Notes: generated by a model not told the origin, from the letters alone. Counted from the first letter of the stretch, positions 1 to 12,473 are shown. The stretch is DNA of 64,000 nt from Lasioglossum baleicum (GCF_051020765.1 NC_134929.1:4490786-4554785), one strand, 5' to 3'. Numbers and translations are program-made.

Positions 1-600
1 GGCCGTCGGCCCAGGTGTCATCATCCGAAACATTGTAAATATTGTAAATAGTTAGTATGTGTGTGTATGTGTACGTATGTATGGGGAGCTCTTCGAGATA
101 TATAGATTATCCGTTTCTGTTGCGCGACCGCGCAAGGCGGGCGGTTTGTTAAACGCGAACGATACAGTTTCGTATGATTCAGCGCCGCGACCACCCCCCT
201 CGTCGTCCCTACAGCACCGCGGCGAGTCTTCACCTCGAAGCGAGCTCCCGTATGTGTGTACGGTGGGGGAATCCACCGATTACCGGTAAATAGGACCCCC
301 AGCCAGTTTTGAAGTTGGTTCCGTTGTAACCTCCTCTGCGAGTACACACGCGAATTATATAATAGCTACGAGCAAGTTTCAAAAACGACCGATAATCTCC
401 TCTGCGAGAAACACGTAGAATAATCTCCCCTGCGAGCTCTGTTCTTTCGGGTTAAAGTGCGTCCGTAGCCTCAGCAACAATAAAGTGCTTGTTTTGTGAA
501 CCGTAACACGCGGGTGGAACAATTGACTGAAACCTCTCACGAATATCCAACCTCCGACCGAATTTTCTCCTGTCCTTCTTCACGCGAGTCCAACGCATTT
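1..600. repeat. Unclassified sequence, possibly an LTR end
   Basis: No coding potential is convincing here. The stretch holds three copies of a CTCCYCTGCGAG motif (about 332, 399 and 425), an AATAAA at 479-484, and GC-rich blocks that resemble retroelement LTR sequence elsewhere in the window. I found no second copy inside the window, so assignment to an LTR is only a guess. Confidence 0.25.
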
Positions 601-640
601 ATCGTTCACGGATCCTCAGTTCCCTAAAGGGTTCGTGTAA

Positions 641-740
641 CATATAGGAAAAAAATTAAAAACAGATTCGGAATCAGCGCGGAAAACTCTATAAGAATCG
701 CATAGTGGGAATCGAAATACTTTTTGGCTGTTGGACAGTG
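641..740. repeat. Terminal-arm fragment of the CACTGTCC palindromic element
   Basis: This segment is nearly identical to the outer right arm of the palindrome at 34413-35477 (around 35380-35477) and ends with the same terminus, GGACAGTG. It is a truncated arm only; the opposite arm is absent. TTA follows the terminus, as at the full copy. Confidence 0.75.
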
Positions 741-927
741 TTATTAGCGTGGGCAACGAGCCTGCAGTACGCCCCTGTCTTCTTTTTTCTCTTTTTAGTT
801 CTGTGCATGTATCTTTAGTTGTATTATATTTTGTTCTTCTCCTGTACTTTCTTCTCCGTTTCGTATTTGTACTTTTCCTTTTTATGTAACACATTCTAGT
901 CATCTACCATAGTAATTAAGTATTAAC

Positions 928-1230
928 TAGGGGTGTGCGAGATTCCCGAGAATTTTCGGGATTCCCGACAATGTACGGGATATAGAATAATATTTGGGAT
1001 TCCCGAAAATATCGTTATTCGCAATTACTTTCTACAGTATTACTAACATAAACATTCCCGACTAATAAGATATGTAATCTTCGAGAACACAATGGCTTTC
1101 AGATTCTTGCAATTATTGGAAGTATGGAAAATTTCAAAATGTCGGGAATCAAAGATAATTTCGGGAATTCCGAGACTTTCGGGAATCCCGCGAGAAATTC
1201 CCGTCCCGACCGGAATCTCGCACGCCCCTA
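928..1230. mobile_element. MITE with TAGGGGTGTGCGAG termini
   Basis: The element starts TAGGGGTGTGCGAGATTCC (928) and ends with its inverse, GGAATCTCGCACGCCCCTA (1230), with one mismatch in 19 bp. Its body is made of repeated GGGAATTCCCG-like blocks. This terminus style is typical of hAT-derived MITEs. The flanks are AT-rich and I cannot define a clean 8-bp duplication. Confidence 0.65.
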
Positions 1231-1609
1231 CCAATTAATATATTTTATTTGATCTTAGATTTTAGATACATGTGAAATAGGGATTTCTGGCTCTGGCCGT
1301 TACGCTCGTTCTTTCGAACGTTGCTCTCGTATCGCGTTTTGCATTTGTTATCGTGTAGCGTTTGTTTTCAACGTTCTCTTTCCGAATTTGGCATTTGTTT
1401 TCTTGCTGCGTTGAGCCGCTTCGAGAAGAAAACTGCGAATCAGTTCTTAGCAAGCATTCGCGTAGAGAGTATCGGAGAGCTTGTTTAGAGATTATAATTT
1501 TTTGTTAAATATCAAATGATTGCATAAGTTCGTACTGGATTGTTAAATTTTTAAACTTTATTAATCAATTATAATCACCATTTTTTTTCCTTTATTTAAA
1601 AATATTTTT

Positions 1610-1965
1610 GGTAATTGTGCATAAAAGGTCCCACCTCACCGATTTCGATGATTTTTTTAATATGTTGTCAGGGTGAAGATTCTGAACAACTTTTTCCTAT
1701 ACATGTAACCGCCGCTCAGCCTTAGTTTTTGAGAGATTTGCGAAAAACTGCAGCTACTACTACATTTAATTTTGCCTATACGTGCACGCCCGTGCTATGG
1801 GTATGCCTCAGCATGATGCGGCCGCTCGTCAACTGTTTCTACAGATATATCACTACGATCGTCGGATGATCCATATACCGCGTGAACTTTTTAAATCATA
1901 TGATGATGAAGAATGAGTACAGATTATATTACGACGACACCACACACACACACACAGACAGATAT
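1610..1965 (+). repeat. Half copy of the GGTAATTGTGC palindromic family
   Basis: One arm of the family whose complete palindrome is at 60519-61383. It begins GGTAATTGTGCATAAA and shares most of its roughly 350 bp with that arm, ending in the same CA-rich stretch. The second arm is missing. Confidence 0.75.
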
Positions 1966-2424
1966 TTGATTCTCACTGTGATCATTTTAAGAAGTTGAAA
2001 ATAATACTATGGTTTTTTGAAATTATTTTAATCTCTCTACTGTCTTAAAATGCACCTACTCACGTTTGCTGCAAATGCATGAAATCCGCAGTCTAGTGAT
2101 TGCATTACCTGATTGTTGTGATTTGTGCAGCAGTACAAGGGATATGGCAATTATTATTAGTGCATAACTATGTGTTGACAAATGTGAACAGTGATTGTGA
2201 GTGTGGAAAAATTTCAAGGCATCTGTGTGAAATAAACATACGAATTATTTATCGATTCGAAAGTGAAAGTGAAATTCTGGATCGTCGACTTGACCGCGCA
2301 TCCCTTAGGCCTTCTATCACCGGCTGTGCAGTTCGTCGACCTGGCCGTACGTCCCTTGGCTTTCGGTACTGCCGTATACCTGAAGACATCTGTGCAGTTC
2401 GTCACCGAGTGACCCAGTGACACA

Positions 2425-3948
2425 CATTTCGAAGCAGCAAATGGATTTACGGCTGAATACGTGAGTTTTTAATTCAATCAGTTTCTGCTTCTTCTCTTTT
2501 TTTACGATTATCTCGTAAACTAAAGCCGATCGCCAAAAAGTCTAACGAGAAATGTTGTTCAGAATCATGGTCTTGACAACATATCCAAAGCTCATCGAAA
2601 TCGGAGAGGAGATAGTTCAGATAGTACATCGATCGATTTACAATTACAAGTTACTTATCTCGTAAACTAAAGTCGATCGCCAAAAAGTCTAAAGAGAAAT
2701 GTTGTTCAGAATCATGGTCTTGACAACATATCCAAAAATCATCGAAATCGGAGAGGGTTCACATTATCGAGAAACTCTTGTTCGTTGCGATGTCGCGGCG
2801 TACCACCGACACCAAAAAATCATGATTTTTTTAAAACCAACAACCTATCTGACAAAAATTAAATTCTATAAATGTAATGAATCAGTGATATCTGATGATA
2901 TTAACTTAAAACTTATTTTCTGAGGTTCAATAGTATGAATTGTCAACAGAACTTGTCCGAAAAATTATAGGATATAAAAATACATCCTGCTTTTAGCGAA
3001 TTTTCTAAATAAATGAGTTATTTTTCCTTATTTCCAATAATTTGAAAAAAAATTTTTGACTTCAGATTCGTATTCTATGCTACTGAAAACATGGATATTT
3101 AAAATCTCAAGGCGATACAAAAACTGAAAGGGATGCTAAACGCGATGTCCAGCATTTCGATACATTTGTCCCACTGTGGTCGGGGACAAAAAGCTGATAA
3201 ATAGGCTACCGGTCGGTAAAGTGTTAAGTGTCTATCAATAAGTACCTGTATCAAATTTAAACCCGATCGGAGTCAGTTAAGCCAGTATTAAAAGCAGTAT
3301 TGCTTATTTGGAGGTTCCCGCCACTTTTTAAACCCAAATGCCGATCGCGGTCGGGTGTGGTCGGGTGTAATCTCAACGAATTTCTCTCACATAATACCAA
3401 AGAAAAAAGACCATGAAGCCCGTTTTTTGGCAAATCCTGGCGGACTCTTTAAAAATGAAAAAAAGACCATTTTCAAAAAATAAAAAAAATTTGCAAAGAA
3501 AAAAACGAAAAAAAATTTTTTATTGCTTCATAGATGTAGAACAAAAAAATTCGTCCAAGTTTTTTTTTCTTTCCATTCATGGTTATTGTAATATAAACGT
3601 AAGAAAAATATAGCATTTTTTTTTCTTCGACTATAAAGCACATAAAAAAAATTTTTTTTCGATTTGCTATATGTGGATGACGCTCGTCAAGATGCACTAA
3701 AGCAAGTATATATGCCACCAAAGTCTTATAATAAACTTCAAATTTTAGTCAATGTCGCGGGTTTTCGTACATTCGTCCCACTGTGCGACGTGGCGCGCCG
3801 GGCCAGGGCGCGCTCTGATTGGTCCGTGTTTTTCGTTAATAACTCCTAAACAAAGTCGCAGTTGACATTGGTGCAAAGGAAAATGTCTCTTAGAATGGTC
3901 TCAGGAACCTCCCATTTCAATTAAGTACACGAATTTTGGGACACCCTG
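2425..3948. repeat. Half copy of the TA-flanked CAGGGTGTC foldback family
   Basis: Shares its inner part (GGATTTACGGCTGAATA..., 2440) and its outer end (GGGACACCCTG, 3948, followed by TA) with the right arm of the full foldback at 47706-49430, including the segment around 3805-3845. About 150 bp is tandemly duplicated (near 2505-2655 and 2655-2760). The middle (2930-3660) is AT-rich with no match. The left arm is missing. Confidence 0.6.
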
Positions 3949-3980
3949 TATACCTGAATGTTCGCAACGCTTACAACATC

Positions 3981-4061
3981 GCCGGTTGGCACAGCGGTTA
4001 AGGCGTCCGACTACGGAGCGGATACTCTGGGGTTCGAATTCTGTCGATAGCAGTTTTTTTT
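3981..4061 (+). ncRNA. tRNA-like module (Arg-like) followed by T8
   Basis: Box A-like TTGGCACAGCGG is at 3985-3996 and box B GGTTCGAATTC at 4030-4040. The anticodon-arm sequence GACTACGGAGC resembles tRNA-Arg(ACG). A run of eight T starts at 4054 and would act as a Pol III terminator. The 3' acceptor strand does not pair, so a functional tRNA is unlikely. It lies just outside the DDE_4/SWIM transposon copy that follows, the same arrangement as in copy 2 (12474, 16561). Confidence 0.6.
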
Positions 4062-4074
4062 CCATACGTCAAAC

Positions 4075-4570
4075 TTCATTTTTTCAATTTCTTATTATGT
4101 ATGTGGTTTACTCATATGAGTTTAACAATATTTTTTTAATGTTTTAAAAATATTCAAGTAACATTTTTAAGCAAAATACATACAAAAATAGTTTTGGATC
4201 ATAAAAAAGTATTATAAAACACCAGCATAATGCATTTACCGTCGACGGTCAACTCCGGCCTCAGTGCCTATAAAATCCCGGAGTTGACCGTTTTCCCTGG
4301 CCTTCCAACCGAACGAGAAAGGACAATGTGACGGTACATATACCTGAACGGACTCACCTTTGCAGGTACAGAGGTAGTTAATTTTTACCACGTTTTTATT
4401 AGTTTATGATTCTGGCCGCGCAATAATCAGCGACGATTAATACAATGACCGTCGTAAAAACTGGCCTCCAAGGAATCCTAGCTTTTTGGGAGAGTGGTGG
4501 CACCTGTCGAAAGTGTAAGTCCACCCACCCTTCGGTACCAACCAATGAAGAATATTACTTCCCTTACCAA
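4075..4570 (+). repeat. 5' non-coding region of DDE_4/SWIM transposon copy 1
   Basis: Nearly all of this stretch recurs in reverse complement at 34165-34409 and 35481-35712, where it is interrupted by the palindrome at 34413-35477. It holds a short inverted repeat, CGGTCAACTCCGG/CCGGAGTTGACCG (4237-4290), around a TATAAAA. Position 4425 is the uninterrupted version of the site hit by the palindrome at 34410. Confidence 0.65.
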
Positions 4571-4715
4571 TAGCTGCGCATATTTTGCAAGTTCCCCTTC
4601 CCTTTACTTGTGAGAGGTATTCCAAGAAACCCAAGGAAGTCCAATGAAATGCACAAAAATTGAAATCAGTCTTCAACGGCATTCCAGACAACTTGGACAT
4701 TTGCAGATCTTTATA

Positions 4716-7048
4716 ATGTCTGGCATTATTTCGAAAACTGTTGATCGCGAGGCAAGGTGTATTAAGTGTAGACGATTAATTCGTGCAATACGTGGTCGAA
4801 AGCAGATAATTAAAACTAAAGTTCAGGCTGTAGACTACACAAACATTTTGAAAAAAGTGGTGCAAGTGGGTGATGTTGTATGTAAAAGCTGCCGTGTTCT
4901 AGTATTTTTCTGTAAAGAAAGTGTGCATCAGAGAGCTTTGAGGTCTCGGCCAACAACAATAGAAACCCATGTAGCTTCCACGTCCATGGATCAATCACAT
5001 TCGTTTCAAACTCCTTCGGATCAGGCACCTTCAGCCTCCACATCTTTGGACCCGTCAGATTCTTTTCAACCCCTTCTGGATCAGGCACCTTCAGCCTCCA
5101 CATCCATGGACCCGTCAGATTCGCTTCAAAGTCCCCCAATTCAGGCATTTTCAACTTCCTCGTCTACCAACGAATCACATTTATCATTACTCGAAAGTAC
5201 CTCTAGTATGTCCTCACAACGACAGGTGACCCATCATTCATAACTTCTAACCGTCCCAGATCTGTTAGATCAGATTCTGAATACATCGAAATGCAATATT
5301 CCAGAGTGGTTTCTACGCACGCTTATTGTTTTGTCTGTGGCTCAAAAACTAATATTTCTACGATTCCATCCGAAGCTAGAAAACAGGTGTTTCTTTTTCG
5401 AAGATTATATGTTCCCAAAGAAAATCGATGCTGTCCAGGATATTTAATAAAAAAACCGTTTCATTCAAGATGTAATTCCGAATTTAAGAATTTATTCAAA
5501 CACTAGTTTAATTGACGCGAACGAACTTTGAGATTATTTTGAATATCTTTCGGTTACTAACGACTCCACCATTTATGATAAAGTTGGCGATTTCACACAT
5601 TATCTGAAGAGAGACTCAAAGTATTCACGGGGTTTACATGGGAGAATCTCATCGAACTCCGTGAAATGATGACATCAAGGAGAAGCTCTCAACAGCGTGA
5701 TGTAACGCAAGCATTAGTTGTATTTTTATTTAAACTACGAACGGGGAATTCTAACAATCTTATAGCGGCAACGCTTGGGTTGGATCATGAACAAAAAATA
5801 TCGCAATATTGTAGTTCTGTAATACATAGTTTCGAAAAAGATATTTTACCTTTTCATTTTGGAGTCACAGCTTTTACCCACGAATATTTCATAGAGAATG
5901 AAACTTCTAACATCGCAAAACAATTGCACAACATCGGCAACCATCTAGCGTTGATTTTCGGTGGGACATATATTCGTCACCAGAAAAGTACCAATAACGA
6001 GTACCAGCGTAAATCATATTCAGGCCAAAAAAAGGTACCATTGTGCAAACCCTTTACAATCTGTACAACGAATAGCTTTATTGTAGATATAGTCGGTCCA
6101 TTCTATGCTAATCAAAATGATGCCGAGATAATGCGCGTTGTTCTTCAAAATCCAAATGGATTGAAAACCCTCATGAAGCCGGGAGACTTTTGTATTGTCG
6201 ACAGAGGCTTTCGCGATGTTACATCTCATTTAAAAGATCTTGGTTTTAAAGTTCTCATGCCTGCTTTAAAAGGTAAACGTTCTCAGCTTTCGACGGAAGA
6301 GTCGAATTTTTCTCGAACCGTAACAAAACTTCGTTGGGTTGTAGAGGCAGACCATGGTATACTCGGTCAAAAGTATCAGTTTTTACATAAACTTGACAAT
6401 AAATTCCTCCCAAAAATTGGTTCTTACTTCCGAATTGCAGGGTTCTTAAATAATAGATTTGGAAAACGGCTGAACTCTGATGTCACACTCTCTGATCAGA
6501 TAATAAGTAGGATATCGAGTCAAGGGAGAGTAAAAAATACGTTAGCGATACAAGTTCAGGAAAACAATTGGAACCGCAAAACGACTCCATTTCAAACAGT
6601 ATCCTCTGCAGATATTCTTGATTTTCCGGAAATGACAGAAGCAGATTTAAAAATTCTTTTCACGGGATCTTACCAATTTTCACAAGCAATTTCATATCTG
6701 GCGGAAATCATGGATGAACACACAATAATATAAATATTAATTACTTAATCCAAGAAAATAATATCGTTAAATTCAAAGTTAAATCGCGACACATCAGCCG
6801 GAAAACATAAATGTTATATTGATTATACACCCAATTCAATCGGATACTCCGGTATAAAACGCTATTGTTGCGAATGTGCCAACGGTAACCGTACTATTGG
6901 CTGTTGTTCACACGTAGCAGCTATTATTTATTACTTATCCCATGCTCGATACCTCCATACTATTATACGGCCAGCTGAAATACTTAGCACCATTTTTAAT
7001 CAAACTGAAGTTACGCCTATTATTAATGAGGACAGTGATGAAGATTAA
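4716..7048 (+). pseudogene. DDE_4/SWIM transposase, decayed copy 1
   Basis: The start ATG (4716) is set by alignment to copy 2 at 13729. In order: a Cys motif (RCIKC... VCKSC, about residues 15-60), a Ser/Thr/Pro-rich linker with three 60-bp repeats (4977-5156), a broken segment (5291-5506), then the catalytic part (5666-6733) with a helix-turn-helix region (LRTGNSNNLIAATLG), CIVDRGFRD and RWVVEADHG, and finally a SWIM-like CEC...CSH (about 6869-6915) in shifted frames. The expected first catalytic Asp in FDGTY (copy 2) is Gly here (FGGTY), so this copy is inactive even apart from its frameshifts. The family belongs with DDE_Tnp_4 (Harbinger/ISL2EU-type) transposases by motif. It is truncated on the right by the solo LTR at 7175. 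Confidence 0.8.
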
Positions 7049-7174
7049 AAACCACAACGCATTATTTTCGGCTTGACTCATTAACGAATACAACGATAAG
7101 TATTTTTAAACTAGTGTTCATATATGTATACATTTAGAGTAAAATATAAATAATTCTGCAATTACTATATATAT

Positions 7175-9669
7175 TGTGACGTTGCAAGCCTGCGACGTCA
7201 CTTCTCCGTTTAACAAACGGTCAAAGAACCGTATCGGGAGTGGACCGGACCGACCGTTAGTGAATGCAAGAACCACCCGCAGCTTTGAACACTCCTTAAG
7301 GAAGAGATCAAAATCGAAGTGTAGGTTTTATCCCTACTGGTGACTGATAGGGAAGGCGACCTACGACGCGTTATTGGTCCGAAAGATTGCGATTGAATCA
7401 GTAACACTGCTGCTATGAATAATTAGTAACAATAACTTTATTCACTGTTACAAGGCATGTAATAGCCTACAAAGTACAAGAAGTCTATACGTGTACGCTT
7501 AGCAACGGCTAAGGGAAAAGCAACGTGGTGTCTGTACAAGAGTCAGAGACGAAGTGCTTATGGCGCCCAGGCGGGAAAAGCGCTCTAGACGGCAACGAAG
7601 AATCGTCAAGAGGGGCGACTCGCTATGCCGCTCGCATGCGGCTATTGCCAGGCGACACGAGCGCCGTGGCAATGCGCGGAAGCGCATATTGCCCCTATAG
7701 AAGATCGCTTCTAATGCCATCTGTTGCACGCCCCGAGAGTGGCTACTCTCAGGAGCGTGCCTAGGAAGCGACAGATACCGACAAGGTGCCCCGCATCGTA
7801 GGATCACCCGACGACGAAATATTGGCCGCTGTTCCGGCCGATCTAGACTCGGCTGATGCGCTCCAACCGACGTCGGGTAGCCGAGCGAATGACGTCATGT
7901 CAGCCGCGCGACCCCCCACTTCGCGATACGCCGAACGCGTGATTTTCGGCAGATACCGGCGGATCAACGGCATTCGTACTGTTAACGGCCTCCGCTTTAC
8001 ATGTTTACGTTTTCCACACTTCGTACAACCGTTAGCAGTCGTCTCGCTCCATCGTCGTTCACACCGCATACGCGTATAATTATTGTTGTACATCGCGTCT
8101 ATTGCTAAGTTTTGTTCTACTGCGTTACATTAAAAGTGTGTGTGACACCAGTGGACATACTATCACTGAACTTTCACGAACTCCCACTGATCCTCGTATC
8201 CGATCTCAAACAGCCGCCAACAAAAACCATTCCGGATCCGGAGAAGTGGCAACAGGCACCGCGGCACACGAGCTAATGAACTCGGAGGCGACGATCTGGG
8301 ACAAAGGAGCCGCCACTGCAGGTCAGCAGCTTTTTGGTGGTCCCGCCGTCGTCTCACCCGGCTACAGACGGCTCCGGCAGGGTGGTGCGGAGGAGCGCCT
8401 GAGAGGATTAATCCTCGCCGATCGTCTTCAACGATCGGCAATTGGTGATTTGGAAGGTCGTGGGTCCAACGACCTGTTCTGATAGGTCGATCCTGCAACT
8501 AGCGTAGTCGCGTTGCGGGTGCGCCCATAGGGAATTTCGGCAAGACGAAAGGAGTGGGGAGATCGAGAATCGAAGCGCGCCGTCGATGCGACGCAGGATC
8601 ACTGTCGCGTTGGTTATCGAGCAGACTCGTCGTGCTTCCGCAATTTCGCTTGAAACAATTCCGTGTTCCGTCGATCAGAACGTTAGTACGCGTCGCGGGT
8701 GGTTCATTGCGACGTTATTTCGAGTACGGATCAAGAGCGAAGGCGAAAGTTCCGGCCTCTCCGCAGAAATCCAGCTAACTGATTACAGCACGGTAAGTTG
8801 ACCAAGTGATCCTCGGGCGTATTTCGTGTTGGCTCAAAATTAGTGCGAGGACGAGACGAGTGCGTATCGTCCTCGAACCATTGGTGATTGCCGAGGCCTT
8901 GGGCCTCGTACTTTGGTGCTCGCGTACTCTCGGAGACGCTTTGAGCCTTCGCGAACAGTCTCCCCCTTCGATTAGTCGGAAGTCTTCCTTAAGGAGCCGC
9001 GTCGGAAAAGGATAAGTTCGGTAATTAGCGAATTCGATAAAGTAGCGTCGATCGCGCTCGGCAATCGCGCGCCGGTCCGTCGAAACCGCGCCGAGCATCT
9101 GCGTTCCGCGAATTCCCGTCTCCGGTGGGACGTGCATTGTACCGTAGTACCGTACCATTCTAGAATCGCGAAATCTCGACTAACGCGCACCGCGATCGAA
9201 GATCCATCGCAAAAGTGTACTAGGAGCGCGGGCTCCCGGGTTGCGGCCACGTGGCCGCCCACCTGTAATTTATCATTTGACACCGAATAAATTCGTTCGA
9301 GCCATAATCGTTTCGAGTTCATTTCCGACCTGCGAGACCCGTCCTGCCGCGAGGGCTGTCCCCGTTATTCCCTGTGTCCGAACTCCTGGCAGTCCGTGTC
9401 GTCAGATTCCATTCGTGATCGCGAGAAGAGTCGAAGCTCGTGTTCGACGTCCACGAACACGAGACTTTAGCGTTCTTTAGTGCGGTACTTCCGAGTACCT
9501 GGCGCCCGAACAATATTTAGCGTCCCATTCGATTCTTCTCGCCAATTACCTTTGTCCCGAGAGGACCGTGTCCGCGCGGCCGCGCACGGCCCGTCCTCAG
9601 CGGCTGTAAATTCTCGGGGTTGACCGTTTCCTACGGTCGAAAAGCCGGTCAGATACGGGCAACGTTACA
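7175..9669 (+). mobile_element. Solo LTR, TGTGACGTTGC family, 2.5 kb
   Basis: Begins TGTGACGTTGCAAGC and ends GGCAACGTTACA, flanked by ATAT (7171-7174 and 9670-9673). The flanks are AT-repeat, so the duplication alone is weak, but two other copies (18105-19918, 30789-32409) have clean 4-bp duplications with the same ends. It holds a conserved GGTAAGT (8792-8798), AATAAA (9286) and an internal TGGCGCCCGAAC (9500-9511). Extra sequence at about 7400-8160 is absent from the shorter copies and probably is a nested insertion. Its ORFs show no recognisable domain. Confidence 0.7.
7868..7947. repeat. Repeat shared with 60150-60230 in inverse orientation
   Basis: About 75 bp (core CCCACTTCGCGATACGCCG) is closely matched in reverse complement near 60150-60230. 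It lies in the part of the solo LTR not shared with its relatives, so it probably belongs to another element nested there. Confidence 0.6.
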
Positions 9670-9672
9670 ATA

Positions 9673-9800
9673 TATATATGTAGGATCTCAGGAAAAATGA
9701 GAGCACCGCCGCCGCGGGAATCGAACCCCGGCCTCACTGGTGGTAGCCGATCGACTAACGCGCTCTCACCCACGGAACCCTCCCGTTCTTCCCAATCTCC
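9673..9800 (-). repeat. tRNA-derived repeat, copy 1 (SINE-like or LTR-end)
   Basis: Read on the minus strand it contains GTGAGAGCGCGTTAG (box A-like) and GGGGTTCGATTCCC (box B), then a short tail ending CCTGAGATCCTAC. Copies lie at 22240-22342 and 33490-33608. In those copies the tail is followed by TTGGTGTCAGAAGTGGG, which resembles a retroelement primer-binding context, so the unit could be the end of an LTR rather than a SINE. Confidence 0.6.
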
Positions 9801-10054
9801 TACAGTATACTTGATCTGGGGGTCCTGATCCCACACTCGGCCATCCTGCAACGACACTCGCCCTCGAATGTCCGTCACAGCGTCGTCGTCTCATCGACTC
9901 TCTTTTCGTGTTGTGGCCATACTCACAAGGAGAGTGCTAGGTCGATGCCCCTCCGATTTGATTGAAACTTTGTAAAGTTATAGATCTCGTTCTCCTGTTA
10001 ACGTGTATATCCCATTATAGCCGCAGATACTCAGCAGTTTTTAATTGTTTAAAA

Positions 10055-10420
10055 AGTAGTAATTTAATTGTAATTGTGCATAAAGGGTCCCACCTCACCG
10101 ATTTTGATAAAATTTAAATATGTTGTAAAACTCAACATTCTGAACAACTTTTTCCTATACATGTAACCGCCGCTCAGCCTTAGTTTTTGAGAGATTTGCG
10201 AAAAACTGCAGCTACTACTACATTTAATTTTGCCTATACGTGCACGCCGGTGCTGTGCGTATGCTTCAGTATGATGCGACCGCTCGTCAACTGTTTCTAC
10301 AGATATATCACTACGATCGTCGGACGATCCGATATACCGCGTGAACTTTTTAAATCATATGATGATGAAGAATGAGTACATATTATATTACGACGACACC
10401 ACACACACCCACCCACCCGT
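10055..10420 (+). repeat. Half copy of the GGTAATTGTGC palindromic family
   Basis: Nearly identical to the left arm of 60519-61383. It replaces part of the left arm of the Tc5-like element: flanking sequence on both sides matches the inverse of 21930-22020. Confidence 0.8.
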
Positions 10421-10497
10421 TGTGGCTTGGAGGTAGCGTGCCGGAATAGTACGCCGTTGACCGGGGTTCGATTCCTTGACGGTCAGAATTTTTTTTT
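10421..10497 (+). ncRNA. tRNA-like module in left arm of Tc5-like element
   Basis: Contains TGGCTTGGAGGTAGCG (box A-like), box B GGGGTTCGATTCC (10462-10474) and a T-run (10489-10497). The inverse copy lies in the right arm at 21860-21927. It reads inward. A cloverleaf is not convincing, so it is called tRNA-like. Confidence 0.55.
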
Positions 10498-10832
10498 ATC
10501 AATTAAACTTTCCTCTTATTTGTTTGTACTACTATAATACTATTATTTATTATAGTGATACTGCTCTTCACATGCAAAAATTAATATTTAATTTTAATAA
10601 AGCATAACATGGAAATAATGCGTTACATGCATAAAATAACTATAGAGATAAAGTTAATACTCACAAGCATTATTACATGCAGCAATGGTACTTATCATAG
10701 AAACATGAAAAGCAAAGCACACAAAAACATCTAGCACATCTAATAAATGCAAGTGCATTACATGCACATTTGCTTTTGTTTATTTCTATTGAGAAACACA
10801 TTCAAAAGTTACAAGTGTTCAAGTGCCTACCG

Positions 10833-10960
10833 TACCATAAGAGCAATATTGTTAAACGCTTATAGGCTCCTACCTTACCATAAGAGCAATATTGTTAAAT
10901 GCTTATGGGCTCCTACCTTACCATAAGAGCAATATTGTTAAACGTCTATGGCCCCTATTG
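10833..10960. repeat. 43-bp tandem repeat, three units
   Basis: Units start at 10833, 10876 and 10919, each beginning TACCATAAGAGCAATATTG. They sit at the inner edge of the left Tc5-like arm, next to the Tc1 insertion. Confidence 0.85.
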
Positions 10961-11327
10961 TAGTCAAAGGGTTAATACAGTGAGCGAAATTCGTATAAAC
11001 GCACTTCAAAATATACAAATTTTCATGCCTATGGAGAAGAAAAGGACAAATAATGTTGTCAAAATGGGGTTATTTACTTTGCTCGACCTTTACTTTCAAC
11101 ATCTATGCTTCGAACTTTTCCGCATTTACATGCCAGTCTATGTCGCAGAGCGAAACGTGTAATGACAACGTCTACGCATGCGAAATTCGTTTAATCGCAG
11201 TGCTTTATTTCGATTAATATTGACAGAAATAATAGTGGTAAGTGCTTCATATTGTTGAATTGTGTAGTATTAAACTGTATTTAGTAACACATTTAATAAT
11301 ACATTTGTTTTAATGAAAAGGAGAAAA

Positions 11328-11841
11328 ATGCCAAGAGGAAATTTTCTGACCGAAGGCGAAAAAGCTACAATAGCAATTTTAAACAAAAGAGGTGAATCGA
11401 ATAGAAAAATAGCAAAGGAAATTAATCGTTCAGAGTGTGTAGTAAGAAATTTATTGAAATTGAAAGAAAATTATGGAAAGAAATGTTCTACGAAAGGAAA
11501 TTCTAAAATAACGAAACGGGAAAAGAATATTATTTTCTATGAAGCTACAAAAAATAGATTAGTTGTAAGTCAAATTGTTGCGAAAATGCAATTATCAGTA
11601 ACAAAGCGACGTGTTCAACAAATTTTGCATAATAATACAAACATAGTTTTTAAGAAACCACAGAAAAAGCCGATGTTGAAAGCGCATCATAAGGTTGCTC
11701 GGTTGCAATATGCAAAAAATCATATGCACTGGACTGATGGAAGTCATTTTTTCGGACGAGAAAAAATTCAATTTAGACGGCCCAGATGGATGCAGTTCCT
11801 ACTGGCACGATTTACGTCAAAAAATGACCCTAAATTATCCA
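11328..11841 (+). pseudogene. Tc1 transposase, N-terminal part
   Basis: The open frame begins MPRGNFLTEGEK (an upstream ATG at 11313 is also possible). It has two helix-turn-helix-like regions (NRKIAKEINRS; KRRVQQILHN) typical of Tc1 transposases. A one-base frameshift near 11733 changes frame, after which the first catalytic motif FSDEKKFNLDGPDG is readable. The sequence stops at 11841, where the DDE_4/SWIM transposon is inserted, and resumes at 17274. Confidence 0.85.
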
Positions 11842-12473
11842 GAAAGGCTATAGCCGGGTTTGATAGTGAAATTCGCCCCCGGCGGTATTTTAATCGGGCT
11901 TGGACGATTCGATAGCCTACACAAAAAGACCCCCCTCTGCCAAGTTTAAGCCCCCTATCCCATCTGTAAGGGTAGTTATTGAGAAAAAACGAAAATCCAG
12001 TTTTTGGCCCATTTTCCCTATTTTTTGGCAATTAAAAATTCTGAAAAAAATCTGACACATTTCGGATACCAAGCCACATATTAGGTATCATTTCCAGATT
12101 TTTGCGCTACAAGCTCTGCTTGTAAAAAATGAAAAACACGAAAAAAATCGAAAAAATGCAGGTTTTATATAGAAATCTAAAAGGTGCTACTCCAGATTTA
12201 ATTTAGCAATGAGGTATTACCGTAAGTATTATGCTCAATTTTTTTCAGATTTTTGTGAGTGGTGCGTCATAGTTAAAAAAAATAAAAACCGCTTTTTTCG
12301 GCGTTTTTCCTAAGTTATACTTATATTTTCACAATCATAAAAATATATTATGTCATATTAAACATTCCTACGTTCAGAAAAACATCTCCCAGACTTTAAA
12401 ACTTGCCTAATACGAAAAACGAAAATAATACTATGTACGGTATATTCAAATATTTCGAAGTTGATTCCAACGG

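Noticed and set aside
616..903. 95-codon minus-strand ORF
   Set aside because: Covers the palindrome-arm fragment and low-complexity sequence; the same DNA elsewhere is non-coding.
7499..8802. ORFs of 70-130 codons inside the solo LTR
   Set aside because: Overlap in several frames, no motif, and not conserved between LTR copies.
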